From Allacma fusca (Eukaryota > Arthropoda > Collembola > Symphypleona > Sminthuridae), in NCBI GenBank assembly GCA_947179485.1, contig OX359248.1, positions 34,097,565-34,161,564 of the forward strand: a DNA stretch of 64,000 nt, in the 5' to 3' direction. Below are positions 52,446-63,500 of this stretch, one piece after another. The number at the start of each line of letters is the position of its first letter. The first letter of the stretch is position 1. The translations under genes were made by a program, and so were the position numbers. The notes under the pieces were generated by a model. It had not been told where the DNA came from and did no database searches. It saw only the letters and a list, made by a program, of their open reading frames with translations.

Positions 52446-52880
52446 TTACTGTCGCTGTGTGCGTAATCTATACCAGCAATTAGACATACGAGTGTATTCC
52501 GGTACTTGACGCTTGTATTTTTTGTCAAACGCCATACCATCATACCAAAACCATTGCTTATTGCTTCTCACTACAGAAACGAAATGCCAACGTTGTCGAT
52601 ACAAGGAGCATGCAAACAAATCGTAATCATGGCCTAATATGTTTACATGAAACGGCACTTGTTCTATGGTCATAGGTACAACAATTTCAGCACCAATGTT
52701 CCAATCGCCGGGGCATAAATGAAACGGAATAAAGTAAGCTGACCCATCGGGGGGTTTGCATTGCGAAGTTGTAAAAGTTGCTTGCATATTTTGCCCTTAT
52801 ACTCCCTGAAGTTGTTCCTGTTATTTATTCGCTCTTGTCCTGTTTCCATATTTTGAAAAGATGTAAAAATCGGACAAAAT
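52446..52880 (-). CDS. Last exon of the transposon protein with His and YDGM motif
   Basis: It follows an 80-bp intron (52881-52960). The frame begins FCPIFTSFQN, shifts near 52790, then continues FIPFHLCPGDWNIGAEIV and on to QRWHFVSVVRSNKQWFWYDG before a stop at 52446. The His-x-aromatic...WxxYDG pattern fits a peptidase His box. Confidence 0.5.
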
Positions 52881-52960
52881 CTGTAAAACAATATTTTATG
52901 GTACAACTATCTTGTTAGTATTTTCGCTATTCTTAGTGTTGGTAACAAATATCAATTTAC

Positions 52961-53326
52961 CTGTACATTGCTTCAAAATCATATATAGGACAATACCGAT
53001 AGTCTTCGTAATTGTCAAATAAGAACACCATAGGTTCAACCGCAAATGTCAATTCATCAGATGCTAAATCATTCACGGCTGGTTTTGAAACAAGGTTATA
53101 GTTGCACAATTCTTGTAGCCAAATCGTCTTTCCACGATTTGTCCTCCCAGCTAGAATTTCCTCTATGCAGGTTTGTAAGCTAAGATGTTTAGAGGAACTA
53201 CCACACATGGAACTCTTCGCCAGTGGAAATGTTTCGTACAAGAAAAGAAGCAAAAAAAGGGTATTGTCAAATGAGCAGGTGTTGGTAAAAATAAAGTCGG
53301 ATGTATCGGCTGCCAACTTTCCCCAT
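52961..53326 (-). CDS. Exon with NTCSFD motif, peptidase-like part of the transposon protein
   Basis: This open exon has an acceptor (ACTACTTACAG) and a GTAAAT donor on the minus strand. It begins WGKLAADTSDFIFTNTCSFD and ends YDFEAMYR. The NTC..D..L pattern resembles the catalytic Cys box of ubiquitin/USPL-type cysteine peptidases; the matching His would be in the next exon (QRWHFVSV). Function is inferred from the motif alone. Confidence 0.6.
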
Positions 53327-55690
53327 CTGTAAGTAGTACGCGCACGTTTATGTTTTCCAACAAAAATGGGTAATATTTACAAATTAGAAATATTTTCTCA
53401 TAATTAGTATAAATAAATTAATAGCTAAAAAAGCTTAAACAGAGAAGTTGCTTTTGCGCCCTCAAAAGTTGAAAACAAGTTTACCAGTAGATGCTGTCAG
53501 AATAAATCCCACTGGTTTATTGAAAATGATGAAAACTCTTGAAATGACGAAAAGCAACGCCCTCTTTTTCCCGCTACTTGCTTTCCTGGTTTATTCCATT
53601 CCTCTGTATACTGAAATGTGTGCAAGTTTCCTACCGCACCATTGCTGCTAACACACGTAGAAGGCATTTGGCTTAGGTGAGAACTTACGTTTTCTGCGTA
53701 ACTTGTTAACTTTACGGTCCAGTCCAACTTGACTTATAAGCTCGGCTTCAACACGGCTGCAACGACATGGTTAAAGTTAATAAATAAATAATAATTAATA
53801 AAGTCTTGCCTTTGTAATTTCTTCCATAACGTGTTTTTGATTGTAAACCGACAATTATACAGAGCTGAGAAAATATGTTTTACCTCTAATGACACTAATT
53901 AAATCTTCAACGGATCGACTAAGTTTCAGCTTTCCTCCTTGACATTGTTCATGATTTTTAATAACATTGTTCCAGATTTCTACAGGAGATTGGTCATCTT
54001 TGTCCGTATCCTCCTTTCAAACAGCAAAAATCACGTGCGTTAACAATGGTGTGTATGTCAGGATATGATGTACCATATACTCGACGAAACTTTCGTTGTA
54101 GTAAGGATTGTCTGGCAGTGATGCATTGTCGGGTAGTTGTTCGATATCCTTGCGAATCAATGACAGAACGTCTATAAAAACTTTCCAAACGATGTACCAG
54201 TATCATTTGAAGGTGACACAAGTTGTCTTGCCAAGTATTCCTCGTAAGCAATGGGATGTTCTATTGAATGGGAAAATCATGTAAGCAAAACATCTCAATA
54301 AAACGGTGTCTTAGATAATGAACTCAAGTGCGTATCAACTGCGTAATTACAGGAAGCTGAAGTAGAAACTGTGCAAATGCAGTCTTGAATTTCCTCGGTT
54401 AATTTGGGTGTGCAGCACATTCGAAATAATTTTGATACGTCGTATGTAATCTTGTGTATATTATTTCCATGTAAATACTTCCTTGTCAATTTCCCTAGTG
54501 TAGGTATTTGATGAGAATCCTTCCCATAACACTTGACTAGCCGACCATACTAATATGTGAACGGCACACATGTAAATTTATTCCCGAAGGTGGTTGCAGT
54601 TTAAAAATTTCCTCACAGCACATGTTCAAATACAACTTGATCGTTTGCCTAGGCCACAAAGTTTGAATGACGGCTGCAATTGTGGCTAAACTAAAATCAG
54701 TTTCAACACGCTTTAACCACTTCACAGGTGGCAGGTTAAGGGGCTGATTGACCCTACAATGAATTTACATGGAGGATTGGGAATTGAATTACAAATAAGC
54801 TAGATTGTTGTGAGCCATACTGTATAGCAAATAATGATTACCTCTGCCGGAATCTTGAAATTCCAAAACTTATGGCGACTATGTTTTGCGAGTTGGATAA
54901 AAACTCACACACAGCCATCGGACAAGCTCTAGACTTTGGATTATCGACCACTATAGCATATAGGAGTACTTGCGAATCCCCTAAAGTTTCGGCAAGATTT
55001 CGGACAGTTCCCCCGTAGCTTCAATGTGAAGAACAATTGGATGTTTTGTATCATGCAAAGCTTTGAGAATTCGAAGTTGATCTTCAGTAAAGATCACAAC
55101 CGAAAGTGGTATTACACTATAACTCTGTACGTATGCAGACAGGAGGGAATCAGTTTCAAGCCTTTTCATAAGGTCAACGACTGGGCTGGCATCCATATCA
55201 TTTTTCTTTAGCACCTATAATGCATATGCAGCAAGAATAACAAACAGTCTTAAACATTTATATTTAAACAACTAATTTGGTTAACAACCTCATGCCGAAT
55301 TTGCCTTAGAATTTGCGCAGTGTGTGTTGAGGTAATATTGCCACATCGGCGTGAAAATACGCTTGATTTTCCAGCCAGTTCCGTGGCAAGGCTATCTCCC
55401 CGTCTATGTTTCAAAATGTCTTCAAGGACCTGTCGATCTTCGGCTTAAATTCTATTTTTCTTTGTACAAAGCGGTGGGTGCTGAATCGTTCCTTCGCAAC
55501 TATTGAATTATACAATTCGTTTATACGATGTCATTTTTAAAACACGTGTGAAATAACAATAATCTCACCAAACGGTAAACAATTGTGTTAGAAATTTGAT
55601 TGACACTTCCATCCAGTGTTATACATTTCCAACAATGTCCAAGGAATGAGCAGTAACACTTTGTACGGTAGGATTTTCCTAACCTCCCCG

Positions 55691-56541
55691 CAAGAACTTA
55701 CTGCTTTTTGAAGTTAAACACGCAACACCCTTTGTTGTATCGTGCAAATGGTTTTTTAAATATCGTTAATATCGTTATCGTTCATCCTAAAAATGACGAT
55801 AACGATATAGAAGGACGATATAACGATATTTTTTCCATTTAAAACGCATCGGTTAATACTATAAAATACAAAAACAATCGACCAACACTGGCGAAGTATT
55901 GATGATTAATTAAATACTGACCTTATTACTACTGTTCATAGCAAAAACTTCAACAAAAATGAACTTTTCTTTTTACTGATCCCATTCGGAACTACAGTTG
56001 GTATTAATTGAATGAGAACTGGTACTGACAATGAGGATTTTTGTAAGGCAAACCAAGTATATTTTAACGCTACTGACAGCATAATTGTATTATTTTTTCT
56101 AAAACTGGTGAGCACAACAAGAAATCTTGGTTCCACCAAGTATGTGTTGATTCCAGCAGAAACAAACTTGGTAGTATTAATTACAGAAAAACTGGTTCTG
56201 ACAATGAGCAAATCCCATAAGTTACACCTATATTTTAACGTATGTTTTTACATACGTATGTTTTGAGGAAACAAGGAATTTACATGGTATTATTATGAGC
56301 TGACTGACATGATGTTTTGAATTAATATACATTAAAATGTTGGGGGTGGATCGTCTTTGGGAATTGAACCACGTATTTACGATATGGAAACTTACCGATA
56401 TATCGTTAAAAGTTTACGAGAATTATCGTTCAATTATCGTTTCGAAAAATGTACGATATGGACGATAATATCGTATGGCTATATCAGAAGAAGGAAAGAC
56501 CCAATTGCAAAGTTTATTCATCGCCACAGGGCATAATTGTC
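55691..56541. other. Repeat-rich intergenic stretch
   Basis: It contains ATCG-rich inverted sequence at 55757-55835 and 56385-56485 and a degenerate direct repeat (about 173 bp apart) at about 56001-56055 and 56174-56235. There is no gene that I can support. Confidence 0.5.
55769..55808. repeat. Short hairpin of ATCGTTATCG arms
   Basis: The arms ATATCGTTATCGTTCAT and ATGACGATAACGATAT pair with a single bulged base around a 7-bp loop. Confidence 0.75.
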
Positions 56542-56669
56542 TATAAAAAATGTCTATAAACCGGTTCACATCCGGTAATAATGAATGTCAGTTGCCGTGC
56601 GTTGTTATAAAAAATGTCTATAAACCGGTTCACATCCGGCAATAATGAATGTCAGTTGCTGTTCATTGT
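56542..56669. repeat. Two tandem copies of a 64-bp unit
   Basis: Each copy starts TATAAAAAATGTCTATAAAC and contains GGTTCACATCCGG and GAATGTCAGTTGC. The copies at 56542-56605 and 56606-56669 differ at about five positions. A third partial start (TATAAAGG) follows at 56670. Confidence 0.9.
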
Positions 56670-56675
56670 TATAAA
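56670..56675 (+). promoter_or_regulatory. Candidate TATA box of the secreted-protein gene
   Basis: TATAAA lies about 230 bp upstream of the first splice donor of the gene that starts downstream. Two more TATAAA boxes occur in the tandem copies at 56542 and 56606. In such AT-rich DNA the match alone is weak evidence. Confidence 0.3.
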
Positions 56676-56699
56676 GGATCTCATTTCACATTCGAAATT

Positions 56700-56904
56700 G
56701 AAACCAAAGTCGTCATTCCAGTTCACAATAATAAATTATTGACACTAAACCCAAAATTAAAAATATCACATTAAGCATCCATCATTACAGTTGTTAATTT
56801 GTATTCTTGTTGCTGGAGATGGAATGATGTCGTAAGAGACGCACGGTGATTGGAGTCCTGGGGCTACCCGTCCAGATTCCGAGAAGACGAGCAGGGATTG
56901 GTGC
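56700..56904 (+). other. Probable 5' UTR exon of the secreted-protein gene
   Basis: The block ends at a good donor (GTGC|GTAAGT, 56905). A 59-bp intron (56905-56963) with an ACGTTTCAG acceptor follows, and the signal-peptide ATG lies ten bases further on. The start position is only a guess from the TATA box. Confidence 0.35.
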
Positions 56905-56973
56905 GTAAGTTATTGTCTTTGTTACTACTGTCGCGTAATTAGTTACCTTGTGGAACGTTTCAGTTGGGCAGCT

Positions 56974-57034
56974 ATGAAGTTTAGAATTGTTCTTTTGGTT
57001 TCCCTTATCGTTGTGCGAGCATCTTATGTTTTTT
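56974..57034 (+). CDS. Signal-peptide exon of a small secreted Cys-rich protein
   Basis: The ATG at 56974 lies ten bases after an acceptor. It encodes MKFRIVLLVSLIVVRASYVF, a typical signal peptide (Lys/Arg, then a hydrophobic core). The donor must be in phase 1 to match the next exon; GTCGTG at 57035 fits, and GTGGCC at 57038 would add one residue. No other family information can be read from this short exon. Confidence 0.6.
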
Positions 57035-57290
57035 GTCGTGGCCTAAATTATTATTGTTGTATTTTTTTGTTACAAGTTTATTTCGACTTGTTTTTATTAT
57101 TGTTTAACTTGTTTGTTTTTGTTTCGCTAAAGCAATGGCTAGTGGTAAAAGACTACTTGTTGAGAGTGTACATTTAATATTATTTTTAAATTTCATGACT
57201 TTGGTGTGAATAATAATTATTTTATTTAATGTTTCCGCCGTCTCAAATGAATCACGCAGTGAAATATTTTTGTTTTGATTTTATTTTTAG

Positions 57291-57503
57291 TGTGCGCTTC
57301 CTTCCTCTCTTGCCTGGACTGCACTAAAAACCCACGCTGTGACTGGGGGATAATTTTCGGACAAGTAGGGAAATGTTTTGAGGACCTTGCTGATCTTGGG
57401 GATGATGTGCTTGGAGTTGCTCGGTTTCCGGAAGACTGTTCAGAACCCGAGTGTGCAGAAACAATTGTTAGGAATATTCCCACAATTAATTGGTCTGCAA
57501 CAG
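57291..57503 (+). CDS. Cys-rich, PSI-like exon of a secreted protein
   Basis: The exon has a strong acceptor (TTTTATTTTTAG) and a donor CAACAG|GTAATT, and is phase 1 at both ends. It encodes about 70 residues: CASFLSCLDCTKNPRCDWG, then GKCFED, an acidic stretch and DCSEPEC. The spacing (C-x5-C-x2-C-x5-C-x11-C) recalls the first half of PSI (plexin-semaphorin-integrin) domains, although the usual CxWC is CDWG. With the preceding exon it makes a secreted or surface protein. The rest of the gene lies beyond the window, because the next intron is filled by a minisatellite. I cannot name the gene. Confidence 0.65.
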
Positions 57504-60500
57504 GTAATTAATGACTCAATTTTTAATTATAATTCCGTGTCTAACTTGGGAAACAATGCTGGACTTGGGAACCAATGCTGGACTTGGGAACCAATGCTGG
57601 ACTTGGGAACCAATGCTGGACTTGGAAACCAATGCTGCTGGACTTGGGAACCAATGCTGGACTTGGGAACCAATGCTGGACTTGGGAACCAATGCTGGAC
57701 TTGGGAACCAATGTTGTTGGACTTGGGAACCAATGCTGGACTTGGGAACCAATACTGGACTTGGGAACCAATGTTGGACTTGGTTACCAATGCTGGACTT
57801 GGGAACCAATGCTGGACTTGGGAACCAATGCTGGACTTGGGAACCAATGCTGGACTTGGGAACCAATGTTGTTGGACTTGAGAACCAATGCTGGACTTGG
57901 GAACCAATACTGGACTTGGGAACCAATGTTGGACTTGGGAACCAATGCTGGACTTGGGAACCAATGCTGGACTTGGGAACCAATGCCGGACTTGGGAACC
58001 AATGCCGGACTTGGGAACCAATGTTGTTGGACTTGGGAACCAATGCTGCTGGACTTGGTTACCAATGCTGGACTTGGGAACCAATGTTGGACTTGGGAAC
58101 CAATGCTGCTGGACTTGGTTACCAATGCTGGACTTGGGAACCAATACTGGACTTGGGAACCAATGTTGGACTTGGTTACCAATGCTGGACTTGGGAACCA
58201 ATGCTGGACTTGGGAACCAATGCTGGACTTGGGAACCAATGCTGGACTTGGGAACCAATGTTGTTGGACTTGAGAACCAATGCTGGACTTGGGAACCAAT
58301 ACTGGACTTGGGAACCAATGTTGGACTTGGGAACCAATGCTGGACTTGGGAACCAATGCTGGACTTGGGAACCAATGCTGGACTTGGGAACCAATGTTGT
58401 TGGACTTGGGAACCAATGCTGCTGGACTTGGTTACCAATGCTGGACTTGGGAACCAATGTTGGACTTGGGAACCAATGCTGCTGGACTTGGTTACCAATG
58501 CTGGACTTGGGAACCAATGCTGGACTTGGGAACCAATGCTGGACTTGGGAACCAATGCTGGACTTGGGAACCAATACTGGACTTGGGAACCAATGTTGGA
58601 CTTGGGAACCAATGCTGCTGGACTTGGGAACCAATGCTGGACTTGGGAACCAATGCTGCTGGACTTGGTTACCAATGCTGGACTTGGGAACCAATGCTGG
58701 ACTTGGGAACCAATGCTGGACTTGGGAACCAATGCTGGACTTGGGAACCAATACTGGACTTGGGAACCAATGTTGGACTTGGGAACCAATGCTGCTGGAC
58801 TTGGGAACCAATGCTGGACTTGGGAACCAATGCTGGACTTGGGAACCAATGTTGTTGGACTTGGGAACCAATGCTGGACTTGGGAACCAATGTTGTTGGA
58901 CTTGGGAACCAATGCTGGACTTGGGAACCAATACTGGACTTGGGAACCAATGTTGGACTTGGTTACCAATGCTGGACTTGGGAACCAATGCTGGACTTGG
59001 GAACCAATGCTGGACTTGGGAACCAATGCTGGACTTGGGAACCAATGTTGTTGGACTTGAGAACCAATGCTGGACTTGGGAACCAATACTGGACTTGGGA
59101 ACCAATGTTGGACTTGGGAACCAATGCTGGACTTGGGAACCAATGCTGGACTTGGGAACCAATGCTGGACTTGGGAACCAATGTTGTTGGACTTGGGAAC
59201 CAATGCTGCTGGACTTGGGAACCAATGCTGGACTTGGGAACCAATACTGGACTTGGGAACCAATGTTGGACTTGGTTACCAATGCTGGACTTGGGAACCA
59301 ATGCTGGACTTGGGAACCAATGCTGGACTTGGGAACCAATGCTGGACTTGGGAACCAATGTTGTTGGACTTGAGAACCAATGCTGGACTTGGGAACCAAT
59401 ACTGGACTTGGGAACCAATGTTGGACTTGGGAACCAATGCTGGACTTGGGAACCAATGCTGGACTTGGGAACCAATGCTGGACTTGGGAACCAATGTTGT
59501 TGGACTTGGGAACCAATGCTGCTGGACTTGGTTACCAATGCTGGACTTGGGAACCAATGTTGGACTTGGGAACCAATGCTGCTGGACTTGGTTACCAATG
59601 CTGGACTTGGGAACCAATGCTGGACTTGGGAACCAATGCTGGACTTGGGAACCAATGCTGGACTTGGGAACCAATACTGGACTTGGGAACCAATGTTGGA
59701 CTTGGGAACCAATGCTGCTGGACTTGGGAACCAATGCTGGACTTGGGAACCAATGCTGCTGGACTTGGTTACCAATGCTGGACTTGGGAACCAATGCTGG
59801 ACTTGGGAACCAATGCTGGACTTGGGAACCAATGCTGGACTTGGGAACCAATACTGGACTTGGGAACCAATGTTGGACTTGGGAACCAATGCTGCTGGAC
59901 TTGGGAACCAATGCTGGACTTGGGAACCAATGCTGGACTTGGGAACCAATGTTGTTGGACTTGGGAACCAATGCTGGACTTGGGAACCAATGTTGTTGGA
60001 CTTGGGAACCAATGCTGGACTTGGGAACCAATACTGGACTTGGGAACCAATGTTGGACTTGGTTACCAATGCTGGACTTGGGAACCAATGTTGGACTTGG
60101 GAACCAATGCTGGACTTGGGAACCAATGCTGGACTTGGGAACCAATGCCGGACTTGGGAACCAATGCCGGACTTGGGAACCAATGTTGTTGGACTTGGGA
60201 ACCAATGCTGCTGGACTTGGTTACCAATGCTGGACTTGGGAACCAATGTTGGACTTGGGAACCAATGCTGCTGGACTTGGTTACCAATGCTGGACTTGGG
60301 AACCAATACTGGACTTGGGAACCAATGTTGGACTTGGTTACCAATGCTGGACTTGGGAACCAATGCTGGACTTGGGAACCAATGCTGGACTTGGGAACCA
60401 ATGTTGTTGGACTTGAGAACCAATGCTGGACTTGGGAACCAATACTGGACTTGGGAACCAATGTTGGACTTGGGAACCAATGCTGGACTTGGGAACCAAT

Positions 60501-63500
60501 GCTGGACTTGGGAACCAATGCTGGACTTGGGAACCAATGTTGTTGGACTTGGGAACCAATGCTGCTGGACTTGGTTACCAATGCTGGACTTGGGAACCAA
60601 TGTTGGACTTGGGAACCAATGCTGCTGGACTTGGTTACCAATGCTGGACTTGGGAACCAATGCTGGACTTGGGAACCAATGCTGGACTTGGGAACCAATG
60701 CTGGACTTGGGAACCAATACTGGACTTGGGAACCAATGTTGGACTTGGGAACCAATGCTGCTGGACTTGGGAACCAATGCTGGACTTGGGAACCAATGCT
60801 GCTGGACTTGGTTACCAATGCTGGACTTGGGAACCAATGCTGGACTTGGGAACCAATGCTGGACTTGGGAACCAATGCTGGACTTGGGAACCAATACTGG
60901 ACTTGGGAACCAATGTTGGACTTGGGAACCAATGCTGCTGGACTTGGGAACCAATGCTGGACTTGGGAACCAATGCTGGACTTGGGAACCAATGTTGTTG
61001 GACTTGGGAACCAATGCTGGACTTGGGAACCAATGTTGTTGGACTTGGGAACCAATGCTGGACTTGGGAACCAATACTGGACTTGGGAACCAATGTTGGA
61101 CTTGGTTACCAATGCTGGACTTGGGAACCAATGCTGGACTTGGGAACCAATGCTGGACTTGGGAAACAATGCTGGACTTGGGAACCAATGTTGTTGGACT
61201 TGAGAACCAATGCTGGACTTGGGAACCAATACTGGACTTGGGAACCAATGTTGGACTTGTGAACCAATGCTGGACTTGGGAACCAATGCTGGACTTGGGA
61301 ACCAATGCTGGACTTGGGAACCAATGTTGTTGGACTTGGGAACCAATGCTGCTGGACTTGGTTACCAATGCTGGACTTGGGAACCAATACTGGACTTGGG
61401 AACCAATGTTGGACTTGGTTACCAATGCTGGACTTGGGAACCAATGCTGGACTTGGGAACCAATGCTGGACTTGGGAACCAATGCTGGACTTGGGAACCA
61501 ATGTTGTTGGACTTGAGAACCAATGCTGGACTTGGGAACCAATACTGGACTTGGGAACCAATGTTGGACTTGGGAACCAATGCTGGACTTGGGAACCAAT
61601 GCTGGACTTGGGAACCAATGCTGGACTTGGGAACCAATGTTGTTGGACTTGGGAACCAATGCTGCTGGACTTGGTTACCAATGCTGGACTTGGGAACCAA
61701 TGTTGGACTTGGGAACCAATGCTGCTGGACTTGGTTACCAATGCTGGACTTGGGAACCAATGCTGGACTTGGGAACCAATGCTGGACTTGGGAACCAATG
61801 CTGGACTTGGGAACCAATACTGGACTTGGGAACCAATGTTGGACTTGGGAACCAATGCTGCTGGACTTGGGAACAAATGCTGGACTTGGGAACCAATGCT
61901 GCTGGACTTGGTTACCAATGCTGGACTTGGGAACCAATGGTGGACTTGGGAACCAATGCTGGACTTGGGAACCAATGCTGGACTTGGGAACCAATACTGG
62001 ACTTGGGAACCAATGTTGGACTTGGGAACCAATGCTGCTGGACTTGGGAACCAATGCTGGACTTGGGAACCAATGCTGGACTTGGGAACCAATGTTGTTG
62101 GACTTGGGAACCAATGCTGGACTTGGGAACCAATGTTGTTGGACTTGGGAACCAATGCTGGACTTGGGAACCAATACTGGACTTGGGAACCAATGTTGGA
62201 CTTGGTTACCAATGCTGGACTTGGGAACCAATGCTGGACTTGGGAACCAATGCTGGACTTGGGAACCAATGCTGGACTTGGGAACCAATGCTGGACTTGG
62301 GAACCAATGTTGTTGGACTTGAGAACCAATGCTGGACTTGGGAACCAATACTGGACTTGGGAACCAATGTTGGACTTGGGAACCAATGCTGGACTTGGGA
62401 ACCAATGCTGGACTTGGGAACCAATGCTGGACTTGGGAACCAATGTTGTTGGACTTGGGAACCAATGCTGCTGGACTTGGTTACCAATGCTGGACTTGGG
62501 AACCAATGTTGGACTTGGGAACCAATGCTGCTGGACTTGGTTACCAATGCTGGACTTGGAACCCAATGCTGGACTTGGGAACCAATGCTGGACTTGGGAA
62601 CCAATGCTGGACTTGGGAACCAATACTGGACTTGGGAACCAATGTTGGACTTGGGAACCAATGCTGCTGGACTTGGGAACCAATGCTGGACTTGGGAACC
62701 AATGCTGGACTTGGGAACCAATGTTGTTGGACTTGGGAACCAATGCTGCTGGACTTGGTTACCAATGCTGGACTTGGGAACCAATGTTGGACTTGGGAAC
62801 CAATGCTGCTGGACTTGGTTACCAATGCTGGACTTGGGAACCAATGCTGGACTTGGGAACCAATGCTGGACTTGGGAACCAATGCTGGACTTGGGAACCA
62901 ATACTGGACTTGGGAACCAATGTTGGACTTGGGAACCAATGCTGCTGGACTTGGGAACCAATGCTGGACTTGGGAACCAATGCTGGACTTGGGAACCAAT
63001 ACTGGACTTGGGAACCAATGTTGGACTTGGGAACCAATGCTGCTGGACTTGGGAACCAATGCTGGACTTGGGAACCAATGCTGCTGGACTTGGTTACCAA
63101 TGCTGGACTTGGGAACCAATGCTGGACTTGGGAACCAATGCTGTACTTGGGAACCAATGCTGGACTTGGGAACCAATACTGGACTTGGGAACCAATGTTG
63201 GACTTGGGAACCAATGCTGCTGGACTTGGGAACCAATGCTGGACTTGGGAACCAATGCTGGACTTGGGAACCAATGTTGTTGGACTTGGGAACCAATGCT
63301 GGACTTGGGAACCAATGTTGTTGGACTTGGGAACCAATGCTGGACTTGGGAACCAATACTGGACTTGGGAACCAATGTTGGACTTGGTTACCAATGCTGG
63401 ACTTGGGAACCAATGCTGGACTTGGGAACCAATGCTGGACTTGGGAACCAATGTTGTTGGACTTGAGAACCAATGCTGGACTTGGGAACCAATACTGGAC

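Larger units (their letters stand above)
52446..55690 (-). pseudogene. Spliced transposase-like gene with cysteine-peptidase-like C-terminal module, frame broken
   Basis: The reading runs from high to low coordinates. The N-part (about 55690-55569) has Cys/His spacing CYC...GHCWKC. The middle carries LHIEATG (55040-55015), VETDFSLATIAAV (about 54690) and CRSH (about 54550). An Asp after TD with a CxxH downstream is the layout of the DDE transposase groups with a C(2)H motif (MULE, Kolobok, P, hAT); the first Asp appears as Glu. The C-part carries NTCSFD (53280), then QRWHFVSV and WFWYDGM (52600), a Cys...His arrangement like ubiquitin-type cysteine peptidases. Short introns are visible at 55500-55568, 55215-55288, 54754-54841, 53757-53883 and 52881-52960. 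Frame breaks lie at the run of five C on the + strand (55010-55014), the A run at 54176-54180, near 55445, near 54540 and near 52790. I cannot name the superfamily; decay and sequence error are both possible. Confidence 0.65.

Noticed and set aside
53994..54251. 85-codon minus ORF
   Set aside because: It is the wrong frame of the transposase-like gene; another frame here (VFIDVLSLIRKDIEQLPDN) continues the flanking protein better.
56345..56375. tRNA-like B-box word (GGTTCAATTCC) on the minus strand
   Set aside because: No A box or cloverleaf could be built around it.
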